Program-made: the position numbers and the translations under genes
Shown here: positions 1 through 5,681 of the stretch, piece by piece
Layout: the number at the start of each line of letters is the position of its first letter
Numbering within the stretch: the stretch's first letter is position 1
The notes under the pieces: model-generated
The model's database searches: none
What the model was told of the DNA's origin: nothing
The model's input: only the letters and a program-made list of their open reading frames with translations
NCBI GenBank assembly: GCA_934636325.1
Contig: CAKUAK010000048.1
Location: 1-13,300 of the forward strand
Reading direction: 5' to 3'
DNA from: an uncultured Eubacteriales bacterium
Lineage (GTDB): Bacteria; Bacillota; Clostridia; Oscillospirales; Butyricicoccaceae
Length of the DNA stretch: 13,300 nt

Positions 1-123
1 CATCAACTGCTCAACCTGTTCATCAGTCCAAACATATTCTCTTTGATAATCAGGAACAATGTAATGATCTTTGAATGCAGAGCTTATTGAGTGGTCGTTA
101 TACTTGATATATGTATCAGCCAT
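1..123 (-). CDS. DUF262 (GmrSD N-terminal/ParB-like) protein, N-terminal fragment
   Basis: This is the first 41 codons of a minus-strand gene that runs off the left edge. The peptide opens MADTYIKYNDHS and contains VPDYQREYVW followed by TDEQVEQL. This fits the I/V-P-x-Y-Q-R-x-Y-x-W signature of the DUF262 domain, the ParB-like nucleotide-hydrolysing domain of GmrS/GmrSD-type type IV restriction enzymes and related proteins. An in-frame ATG at 132-130 is also possible. The ATG at 123 is preferred because AAAGGG ends 9 bases upstream of it, whereas it directly abuts the ATG at 132. A good promoter lies just upstream at 163-192. The DNA is AT-rich compared with the rest of the window, which suggests accessory origin. 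Whether the full protein carries DUF1524 (HNH) or another C-terminal domain cannot be seen. Confidence 0.75.
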   Translation of the reverse strand, partial: MADTYIKYNDHSISSAFKDHYIVPDYQREYVWTDEQVEQLM

Positions 124-162
124 CAGCCTCATCCCTTTCGTTACAATGAAGTGTGTACACAT

Positions 163-192
163 ATTATAACGCAGGGCTATGAACACTTTCAA
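163..192 (-). promoter_or_regulatory. Sigma-A-type promoter of the DUF262 gene
   Basis: On the minus strand TTGAAA (192-187) and a perfect TATAAT (168-163) are 18 bases apart. The predicted transcript would start near 156, leaving a leader of about 33 bases before the ATG at 123. The 8-base palindrome GTGTACAC (153-160) covers the predicted start site and could be a small operator, though palindromes this short occur by chance. Confidence 0.65.
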
Positions 193-486
193 TAGATTTT
201 TGAAATATATCACGTTAGAGCATAGCTTTCCTATAAGCGCAAACTGATTTGACGGTTTTTATGATGCCAAACATACTCTGCATCGAAATACCCCTCTATC
301 GGTTTTACGGTTTTGTGAGATATTTTGCACGACCGTAAATATGCGCACTTCCCAGCGAACCGTATACCTTATACAGCGATTCGCTGTTTCACAAAGGAAC
401 TGCATGAGAGCGATAACTATTTCACCCTTTTTACTATCCTTGCTATACAGAGCAGAAAGTCGGTGATTTTCAACCCTTAGATGTAC
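193..486. other. AT-rich stretch with no recognisable gene
   Basis: About 300 bases between the DUF262 promoter and the terminator of the lgt operon. Composition is low in GC (for example 20 of 60 bases in 181-240). One minus-strand open frame of 80 codons (259-501) crosses it. It has no family resemblance I can recognise and no convincing ribosome binding site, and it runs into the terminator stem. No tRNA, repeat array or transposase remnant was recognised. Confidence 0.5.
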
Positions 487-529
487 AAAAACAGGCAGCA
501 CCCAACCGAAGCTGAGTGCCGCCTGTTTT
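487..529 (-). terminator. Rho-independent terminator of the lgt-thioredoxin operon
   Basis: Read on the minus strand, a 19-bp stem (arms 529-511 and 506-488, with a few G-U pairs) closes on the four-base loop TTCG between C and G, the especially stable UUCG tetraloop. The distal arm runs into five T residues (491-487). It lies about 100 bases after the thioredoxin-like stop codon. A T4 run also follows the stem on the plus strand, so some bidirectional activity is possible. Confidence 0.85.
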
Positions 530-552
530 GTTGTCCAATCCTGCTTGGCAGA

Positions 553-593
553 TGCCGATTTTGTAGTTTTCTCAAATTACTGTCTTATCGGCA
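553..593. repeat. Nested two-level hairpin downstream of the thioredoxin-like gene
   Basis: Outer arms TGCCGAT (553-559) and ATCGGCA (587-593) are exact complements. Inside, GTAGTTT and AAATTAC (about 563-569 and 574-580) pair over a TCTC loop with one G-T pair. It sits in the 3' untranslated part of the lgt-thioredoxin transcript, before the terminator, and has no T tract of its own. It could be an mRNA-stabilising structure or a dispersed small repeat; the sequence alone does not decide. Confidence 0.5.
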
Positions 594-632
594 CACGGCC
601 GAAACGCATCCGGTTTTGGTTTGTGTGATCTT

Positions 633-893
633 TTATTCTGCGGCCGCGCGGAGCACCTTTTCGACGTCGGCCTTTTCGGCGTGACCCTCGAAGAGCTTTT
701 CCTTCCCGGCGAACCAGCAGGGAACATAGTAATAATCATATTTGTCGGCGATTTCCGGCTGGGCCGATTCGTCGATCATGGTGATATTGATCTTGCCGAA
801 CTCGGGGTTTTCTTCGATCAGCTCCTGCTGGAACTTTAGGGCCAGCTTGCAGTGGGGGCAGTTGGGCAGGATGAACATCGTCAGGTCTTTCAT
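633..893 (-). CDS. Thioredoxin/glutaredoxin-like small protein (CPHC)
   Basis: An 86-residue protein of the thioredoxin fold. It begins MKDLTMFILPNCPHCK: a first beta strand followed by the redox motif C12-P-H-C15. The cis-proline loop is seen as YYVP (P58), followed by the beta strands FAGKEKLFEG and a final helix. There is no signal peptide, so it should act in the cytoplasm as a thiol-disulfide oxidoreductase. The substrate is unknown. The first two bases of its ATG are the last two of the lgt stop in the overlap ATGA (893-890), so the two genes should be translationally coupled. The true start is this overlapping ATG; an upstream extension in the same frame would lie within lgt. A third cysteine, C59, directly after the cis-Pro, is unusual. 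Glutaredoxin-like or thioredoxin-like naming is equally defensible. Confidence 0.85.
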   Translation of the reverse strand: MKDLTMFILPNCPHCKLALKFQQELIEENPEFGKINITMIDESAQPEIADKYDYYYVPCWFAGKEKLFEGHAEKADVEKVLRAAAE

Positions 894-1717
894 TTGTTTT
901 CTTCCTCCTTTTGTTGTGTCATGCGTGGCGTATATTTTCCGGTCTTGATCTTGTATACCCATGTCGAGAAGCATATGATGAAGCTCAGCCCGGCGACCAG
1001 CTGGGATACCCTTATGCCTGTGCCGTTGATGTAAAGGCTGTCGGTTCGCAGGCCCTCTATTATCATGCGGCCGAAGCCGTACCAGGCCATGTAGAGGAGG
1101 AATATCTCGCCGTCGAAGCGGCGTTTTTTCGAATATCTGCTGATGATGACAAAGCCGATGGCGTTCCAGAGCGATTCGTAAAAGAAGGTCGGGTGGACCG
1201 GCGTTTCGCCGTTTATCGACATGCCCCATGGCAGGGTGGTCGGACCACCGTGGGCTTCGCAGTTCATGAAGTTGCCCCAGCGCCCCACCGACTGGGCGAG
1301 GATGAAGCCGAGGGAGGCAATGTCCATCGTCGGCTTGACCGGCTTTTTCTTTTTGCGGCAGAGTATATATCCGACGAGGAATGCCGCGATAAATCCGCCG
1401 TAGAATCCCAGTCCGCCCTGACGGATATCAAGGATGCGGCTCAGATCCTGGGAATAATAGTCCCATTGATGTATGACATAATAGATGCGCGCGCCGACGA
1501 TGGCCGACGGCAGGCCGTAAATAAGCAGATCGAGTATGAAATCGGAATCGAGGCCATAGTCTTTGGCATGGCGGACGGCATATATGGCCGCCAGTGCAAA
1601 GCCTGTGGCGATGATGACGCCGTACCACATTATGTCGCGGCCAAAGATGGTGAAGGCCACCCGGTTGAGGGTGAATACCTTGTCTGAGATACCCGGAAAG
1701 GAAACTGTATTGGTCAT
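890..1717 (-). CDS. lgt: Prolipoprotein diacylglyceryl transferase
   Basis: A 275-residue integral membrane enzyme that moves diacylglycerol from phosphatidylglycerol to the lipobox cysteine of prelipoproteins, the first step of lipoprotein maturation. Family blocks are present in order: QGGLGFYGG (100-108), the signature GRWGNFMNCEAHG (145-157) with its conserved Arg and Asn, HPTFFYES (175-182), and YGFGRMIIEGLRTDSL (213-228) with the conserved Arg and Glu. Several hydrophobic helices fit the usual seven-helix layout, and the length is normal for Gram-positive Lgt. The start MTNTVSF at 1717 is chosen because family homology begins there and AGCGAGG lies about 10 bases upstream. The longer frame to 1786 would overlap the -10 box. 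The gene overlaps the downstream thioredoxin-like gene by four bases. It would modify the lipoprotein encoded at 5682-6683. Confidence 0.96.
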   Translation of the reverse strand: MTNTVSFPGISDKVFTLNRVAFTIFGRDIMWYGVIIATGFALAAIYAVRHAKDYGLDSDFILDLLIYGLPSAIVGARIYYVIHQWDYYSQDLSRILDIRQGGLGFYGGFIAAFLVGYILCRKKKKPVKPTMDIASLGFILAQSVGRWGNFMNCEAHGGPTTLPWGMSINGETPVHPTFFYESLWNAIGFVIISRYSKKRRFDGEIFLLYMAWYGFGRMIIEGLRTDSLYINGTGIRVSQLVAGLSFIICFSTWVYKIKTGKYTPRMTQQKEEENK

Positions 1718-1757
1718 TTTTAAAGAACCTCGCTGTAGATATAAGTCTGTTATATGA

Positions 1758-1786
1758 ATTATACAACCCATCACGCGGCGGCGCAA
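1758..1786 (-). promoter_or_regulatory. Promoter of lgt operon
   Basis: On the minus strand a perfect -10 box TATAAT (1763-1758) is preceded, with 17 bases between, by TTGCGC (1786-1781), which keeps only TTG of the -35 consensus. Transcription would start near 1751, about 35 bases before the lgt ATG. It is divergent from the ylxM promoter at 1851, with the pair lying back to back in a 209-base gap. Confidence 0.6.
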
Positions 1787-1850
1787 TAGAGGGCGCGGGC
1801 CCGAAAAGATAATTTACAGACTGTTTTTGGCGGAAATTGAAAAGAGGCCA

Positions 1851-1879
1851 TTGACAAGCGGCGGTATTTATAGTAAAAT
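1851..1879 (+). promoter_or_regulatory. Promoter of the ylxM-ffh operon
   Basis: A perfect -35 TTGACA (1851-1856), a 17-base spacer and -10 TAAAAT (1874-1879) make a near-consensus sigma-A promoter. Just after the predicted start lies the inverted repeat TGTAAAG (1888-1894)/CTTTACA (1903-1909) with an 8-base gap. It could be a leader hairpin or an operator. The ylxM ribosome site GAGAAGGGGAAGG follows directly. Confidence 0.8.
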
Positions 1880-1926
1880 ACCTTCGTTGTAAAGGTAAGA
1901 CACTTTACAGAGAGAAGGGGAAGGTA

Positions 1927-2289
1927 ATGAAAAGCGACACATTTTACATGTCAATGCTGTTTGATTTTTACGGCGAGCTGCTTACCGACAAGCAGAAAGA
2001 GCTTTTCGACCTTTATTATAACGAGGATCTTTCCCTCACAGAGATAGCCGAGCATGCCGAAATCTCGCGTCAGGGCGTCCGCGACGCCATCGTCAGGGCA
2101 GAGACCATCCTCCGTGATATAGAGGATAAGGTCGGTCTTGTCAAGAAATACTCGGGATACGAAAACAAACTGATCCAGATACGCGAAGAGGCCTCTTATA
2201 TCGCAAAGGTCAATTCGGGCATCAGGAATTACGAGATAGCAAAGCGTACAGAGTCGATAATCAACACGATCGACGAGCTTCTTAAATAG
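1927..2289 (+). CDS. ylxM: YlxM/p13-like SRP-associated DNA-binding protein
   Basis: A 120-residue cytoplasmic protein of the UPF0122/YlxM family, always found beside ffh or ftsY in Gram-positives. The start reads MKSDTFYMSMLFDFYGELLTDKQ, followed by LFDLYYNEDLSLTEIAEHAEISRQGVRDAI (about 27-56). That is a helix-turn-helix of the sigma-70 region 4 type. A charged helical C-terminus (60-120) follows. It lies 14 bases before ffh under one strong promoter. Family members associate with the signal recognition particle and modulate Ffh activity or expression; the exact role here is inferred. A ribosome site AAGGGGAAGG sits just upstream of the ATG. Confidence 0.92.
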   Translation: MKSDTFYMSMLFDFYGELLTDKQKELFDLYYNEDLSLTEIAEHAEISRQGVRDAIVRAETILRDIEDKVGLVKKYSGYENKLIQIREEASYIAKVNSGIRNYEIAKRTESIINTIDELLK

Positions 2290-2303
2290 ACTGGAGGCGG
2301 CAA

Positions 2304-3641
2304 ATGGCATTTGAAAGCCTGGCGGATAAGTTATCCGGCGTATTCAAAAAACTGCGGTCCAAGGGCAGGCTGTCGGAAAGCGACGTCAAGGAGGCCATGC
2401 GTGAGATACGCATGGCGCTGCTCGAAGCCGACGTAAACTTCAAGGTCGCCAAGGACTTTGTCGCAAGGGTCAGCGAAAAGGCGGTCGGCGTCGAGATACT
2501 CGACAGTCTTTCTCCTGCGCAGCAGGTCATTAAAATAGTCAACGAAGAGCTCACCTCTCTTATGGGCGGTACACAGAACCGCATAAGGATGGCGAGCTCG
2601 CCCCCGACGGTCATCATGTTCGTCGGACTCCAGGGCGCCGGCAAGACGACCAATATCGCCAAGCTGGCCGGTTACTTCAAAAAGCGCGAGGGGCGCAGGC
2701 CGCTGCTCTGCGCCTGCGACGTATATCGTCCGGCCGCCATCGAACAGCTCAAGGTGGTCGGCGGGCAGCTGGATATCCCCGTTTTCGAACAGGGGCAGGG
2801 CGATCCGGTCGAGATAGCCAAGGCCGCCTATCAGCATGCCAAGACCCACGGCAACGATGTTCTTATGATAGACACCGCCGGACGCCTGCATATCGACCAG
2901 CAGCTCATGGATGAGCTCAAGGCCATCAAGGCGGCGGTAAAGCCCCATGAGATCATGCTGATCGTCGACGGCATGACCGGCCAGGACGCCGTCAACGCCG
3001 CGTCGGCATTTGACGAGGCGCTGGGCATAGATTCCGTTCTTATCTCCAAGTTGGACGGTGACGCCCGCGGAGGCGCGGCGCTTTCGATAAGGGCCGTTAC
3101 CGGCAAGCCGATAAAGTTCTGCGGTATGGGCGAAAAGCTCGACGCCATAGAGCCCTTCTATCCCGACCGCATGGCTTCAAGGATACTCGGCATGGGCGAT
3201 GTGCTGTCCCTCATCGAAAAGGCACAGCAGAACTTTGACGAAAAAAAGGCCGTCGATCTTGAAAAAAAGATGCGCTCCGGCAAACTGACGCTGACAGATT
3301 TTTACGACCAGATGAGCCAGATGAAAAATATGGGCTCTATGGAAGATATAATGGGCATGATCCCCGGCATGAAGGGCAAGGACCTTAAAAATGCCAAGAT
3401 CGACGAAAAGGCGCTGGCCAGAACAGAGGCCATCATCCTTTCGATGACACCAAAAGAACGCGATAACCCCGATCTGCTCAACTTCAGCCGCAAAAAGCGC
3501 ATCGCCGCCGGATGTGGCCAGAAGGTAGAGGACGTCAACCGTCTGCTCAAGCAGTTCGAGATGACCCAGCAGATGATGAAGCAGTTCTCGGGTCTCACGC
3601 GCCGCAAGGGCAAAAAGGGCGGCTTCAGGCTGCCGTTTTAA
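2304..3641 (+). CDS. ffh: Signal recognition particle protein Ffh (SRP54)
   Basis: A 445-residue SRP GTPase that binds signal sequences of nascent chains and SRP RNA and docks on FtsY to deliver ribosomes to the membrane. The N domain is about 1-95. The G domain has the P-loop GLQGAGKTT (108-116), DVYRPAA (139-145), DTAGR (190-194) and SKLDGDARGG (248-257). The methionine-rich M domain (about 320-435) has a finger loop around MGSMEDIMGMIPGMKG and the RNA-contact motif SRKKRIAAGCG (395-405). It ends in a Lys/Gly-rich tail. Length and motifs are normal, with no sign of damage. The ribosome site GGAGG lies about 8 bases before the ATG. It is co-transcribed with ylxM and possibly with rpsP across a structured 102-base spacer. 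Confidence 0.98.
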   Translation: MAFESLADKLSGVFKKLRSKGRLSESDVKEAMREIRMALLEADVNFKVAKDFVARVSEKAVGVEILDSLSPAQQVIKIVNEELTSLMGGTQNRIRMASSPPTVIMFVGLQGAGKTTNIAKLAGYFKKREGRRPLLCACDVYRPAAIEQLKVVGGQLDIPVFEQGQGDPVEIAKAAYQHAKTHGNDVLMIDTAGRLHIDQQLMDELKAIKAAVKPHEIMLIVDGMTGQDAVNAASAFDEALGIDSVLISKLDGDARGGAALSIRAVTGKPIKFCGMGEKLDAIEPFYPDRMASRILGMGDVLSLIEKAQQNFDEKKAVDLEKKMRSGKLTLTDFYDQMSQMKNMGSMEDIMGMIPGMKGKDLKNAKIDEKALARTEAIILSMTPKERDNPDLLNFSRKKRIAAGCGQKVEDVNRLLKQFEMTQQMMKQFSGLTRRKGKKGGFRLPF

Positions 3642-3645
3642 GACG

Positions 3646-3708
3646 CTATAAAGGCTTAAGGCCGCGGGTCTCCGCATGCGGATAACGCCGCGGGCCGCCT
3701 CATTATAG
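3646..3708 (+). other. Structured spacer between ffh and rpsP
   Basis: Several nested complementary segments fill this gap: CTATAA (3646-3651) with TTATAG (3703-3708), GGC (3653-3655) with GCC (3697-3699), an 8-bp stem of 3660-3667 with 3688-3696 (one bulged G), and at the apex the palindrome TCCGCATGCGGA (3671-3682). No T run follows, so it does not look like a simple terminator. An RNA processing site, a partial attenuator or a leader structure for rpsP are possible readings. Confidence 0.5.
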
Positions 3709-3743
3709 AAACAGACTTGAAATAACATGGAGGTGAAAAAGAA

Positions 3744-3983
3744 ATGGTAAAGATCAGACTGAGAAGAATGGGCGCCAAAAAGGCTCCTTTCTATCGTATC
3801 GTTGTTGCTGACTCCCGTTTCCCCAGAGATGGCAGATTCATCGAGGAGCTCGGAACATACAATCCCCTTGCAAAGCCCTCTGAGGTCAAGGTTGACGCCG
3901 AAAAGGCTCAGCAGTGGATCAAGGACGGCGCACAGCCCACCGATACGGTCAGGGCATTACTGAAAAAGGCCGGTGTTCTGTAA
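3744..3983 (+). CDS. rpsP: 30S ribosomal protein S16
   Basis: A 79-residue small-subunit ribosomal protein needed for 30S assembly. The sequence shows the family's start MVKIRLRRMGAKKAPFYRIVVADSR, then RDGRFIEELGTYNPL and the C-terminal part with W-I-K-D-G-A-Q-P-T-D-T-V. Length is normal. A strong ribosome site TGGAGGTG lies upstream. The start is fixed by family homology. It is followed three bases later by khpA, and the order rpsP-khpA-rimM-trmD is the conserved Firmicutes arrangement. Confidence 0.97.
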   Translation: MVKIRLRRMGAKKAPFYRIVVADSRFPRDGRFIEELGTYNPLAKPSEVKVDAEKAQQWIKDGAQPTDTVRALLKKAGVL

Positions 3984-3986
3984 GAT

Positions 3987-4232
3987 ATGGAGAGTACAAA
4001 CCTTAAGGAGATACTTTCCTATATAGTAGAAAACCTTGTCGAGACACCTTCTGAGATATCCATCCAGCAGGTCGAGCAGGATGACACGATCACGCTCCAG
4101 CTCAAGGTCGCCGAGGCTGACATGGGAAAGGTCATCGGCAGGCAGGGTCGTATCGCAAAAGAGATACGCACCATTTTAAAGGCCTCCGGTTTGAAAGAGC
4201 ATAAAAAGGTTCTTGTTGACATTCTCGATTAA
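3987..4232 (+). CDS. khpA: KH-domain RNA-binding protein KhpA
   Basis: An 81-residue single KH domain. The RNA-gripping loop is MGKVIGRQGRIAKEIR, with GRQG at 51-54 as the GxxG motif. A leading helix covers LKEILSYIVENLV. In Firmicutes the protein pairs with KhpB (Jag) and binds many RNAs, affecting cell elongation and division. The ATG lies three bases after the rpsP stop. The ribosome site is weak, so translation is probably coupled to rpsP. It closes this transcription unit; a terminator follows 15 bases later. Confidence 0.93.
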   Translation: MESTNLKEILSYIVENLVETPSEISIQQVEQDDTITLQLKVAEADMGKVIGRQGRIAKEIRTILKASGLKEHKKVLVDILD

Positions 4233-4247
4233 AAATGCATTTTTAAT

Positions 4248-4287
4248 AAGCGCGTCCCAAAGGCTGTGCCTTCGGGACGCGCTTTTT
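4248..4287 (+). terminator. Rho-independent terminator after khpA
   Basis: An 11-bp stem AAGCGCGTCCC (4248-4258)/GGGACGCGCTT (4274-4284) carries an inner AAGGC/GCCTT stem over a TGT loop and is followed by TTTTT. A near-ideal intrinsic terminator. It separates rpsP-khpA from rimM-trmD, which then have their own promoter. Confidence 0.92.
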
Positions 4288-4383
4288 GCGTATGTGCATG
4301 TGGTTTCAAAAGCACATATGAGTTTGAAATTATGATATTCTGAGAGGCTTAAAGACAGGCCTGCATCTCAACCCATCTTTCCT

Positions 4384-4412
4384 TTGATTTTCACGGTGCG
4401 CTGTGGTAAAAT
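4384..4412 (+). promoter_or_regulatory. Extended -10 promoter of rimM-trmD
   Basis: TTGATT (4384-4389), a 17-base spacer, then TGGTAAAAT, where TG plus one base before TAAAAT (4407-4412) makes an extended -10 element. The predicted start is near 4419. The leader contains the palindrome CTGCCCTAGGGCAG (4425-4438), whose last two bases overlap the ribosome site AGGGAGG (4437-4443). Confidence 0.65.
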
Positions 4413-4450
4413 TAAATATCAGGACTGCCCTAGGGCAGGGAGGATAACAG

Positions 4451-4957
4451 ATGGAAAATATCATTGAATGGGGCCAGATAGTCAATACCCACGGGGTGCG
4501 CGGCGAGCTCAAGGTCATGCCGTGGGTCGATATGGCGGCCCTTGCAAAAAAGATAAAGGCCTTTGATATAGACGGCAGAAGCTATGGCATACTTTCCGTG
4601 CGGGCCCATCGCGATATGGTGCTGCTCAAGCTGGAGGGGGTCGACACGATGGACAAGGCCGAGGCGCTTAAAAATAAGGTGCTGACCACCCCGCGTGATG
4701 CCATCGACCTTGGCAAAGGTCATTATTTTTACAGCGACCTTATCGGTTTTGATGTATACGACCAGACGACACAGGCCGTTATCGGCAGGCTCGGCAGGAT
4801 AGAGAATTATCCCTCGGGCGACATATATGTCGTATCGCGGGAAAGCGGAGAGGTCATGATACCCATTGTGCTCGAGTTCGACCGCGGCGTCGATCTTGAG
4901 AGCCGCAGGGTCAATGTTGCAACGATCAGAGGAATGCTTGAAGATGATGAAGATTGA
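4451..4957 (+). CDS. rimM: Ribosome maturation factor RimM
   Basis: A 168-residue 16S rRNA processing/30S assembly factor that works with S16 and S19. The N-terminal barrel starts with WGQIVNTHGVRGELKVMPW, the family signature. The C-terminal PRC-barrel covers about residues 92-165 (HYFYSDLIGFDVYD, LGRIENYPSGDIYVV, MIPIVLEFD). The ribosome site AGGGAGG lies 7 bases before the ATG. Its end overlaps the start of trmD by 14 bases, which indicates coupling. Normal length and no oddities. Confidence 0.96.
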   Translation: MENIIEWGQIVNTHGVRGELKVMPWVDMAALAKKIKAFDIDGRSYGILSVRAHRDMVLLKLEGVDTMDKAEALKNKVLTTPRDAIDLGKGHYFYSDLIGFDVYDQTTQAVIGRLGRIENYPSGDIYVVSRESGEVMIPIVLEFDRGVDLESRRVNVATIRGMLEDDED

Positions 4958-5660
4958 TATAATGACACTCTTTCCCGAGATGTGCGAGGCCGTTTTGGGC
5001 GGCAGCATAATCGGCAGGGGAAGGGAAGCCGGGCTTATCGAGATCAATACCCACCAGATACGGGATTATACCACCGATAAGCACGGCCGCACCGACGATT
5101 ACCCATATGGCGGCGGGCAGGGGATGCTCATGCAGTGCGAGCCCCTTTACCGGTGCCATCAGAGCATAACCGGCGGAGAACATGTCCATACCGTAATGAT
5201 GAGCGCCCAGGGGGCGACCTTCGACCAGGCCAAGGCCAAGGAGCTTCTTGAACGTGAGCATATAATAATCGTCTGCGGCCATTACGAGGGGATAGACCGG
5301 CGCTTCATAGACAAATATGTCGACGAAGAGATATCCCTTGGGGATTTCGTCCTGACGGGGGGCGAGATAGCCGCCATGGCCGTTGCCGACGCCGTGTGCC
5401 GCATGGCCCCGGGTGTGCTGGCCGAGGACGCCTGCTTCGAGGACGAGAGCCATTTTTCCGGCTTGCTGGAATATCCCCAGTATACCCGCCCGGAGGTCTG
5501 GCAGGATATGCGGGTGCCGGAGGTGCTTATGTCCGGCCACCACGAGAATATACGCAAGTGGCGCAGAAAACAGTCGCTTGAGCTGACCCGCCAGCGCCGC
5601 CCCGATATGTTTGAGAAAATAGAGCTGACCCGAGAGGATAAAAAGCTCCTTGAGAAATAA
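4944..5660 (+). CDS. trmD: tRNA (guanine-37-N1)-methyltransferase TrmD
   Basis: A 238-residue SPOUT-class methyltransferase that places m1G37 next to the anticodon and so prevents +1 frameshifting. Motifs: DIMTLFPEM at the N-terminus, DDYPYGGGQGMLM (51-63), the trefoil-knot S-adenosylmethionine site CGHYEGIDRR (111-120), EISLGDFVLTGGE (129-141), the catalytic region FEDES before LLEYPQYTRP (with D167 matching the family aspartate), and VPEVLMSGHH. Two adjacent ATGs (4944 and 4947) can start it. The first is closer to AGAGGA, with 10 bases between. It overlaps rimM by 14 bases. The usual next gene, rplS, is absent; a lipoprotein gene follows after 21 bases. Confidence 0.97.
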   Translation: MMKIDIMTLFPEMCEAVLGGSIIGRGREAGLIEINTHQIRDYTTDKHGRTDDYPYGGGQGMLMQCEPLYRCHQSITGGEHVHTVMMSAQGATFDQAKAKELLEREHIIIVCGHYEGIDRRFIDKYVDEEISLGDFVLTGGEIAAMAVADAVCRMAPGVLAEDACFEDESHFSGLLEYPQYTRPEVWQDMRVPEVLMSGHHENIRKWRRKQSLELTRQRRPDMFEKIELTREDKKLLEK

Positions 5661-5681
5661 CGATATATTACGGAGGAACAG

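Noticed and set aside
259..501. An 80-codon minus-strand open frame in the AT-rich left end
   Set aside because: No family resemblance and no good ribosome site, and it starts inside the terminator hairpin.
911..1687. A 258-codon plus-strand open frame opposite lgt
   Set aside because: It is an antisense shadow; lgt on the other strand has all family motifs.
4425..4438. Palindrome CTGCCCTAGGGCAG before rimM as a riboswitch or repressor site
   Set aside because: Only a 5-bp stem with a CTAG loop; it barely overlaps the ribosome site and no known element matches. Kept only as a note in the promoter entry.
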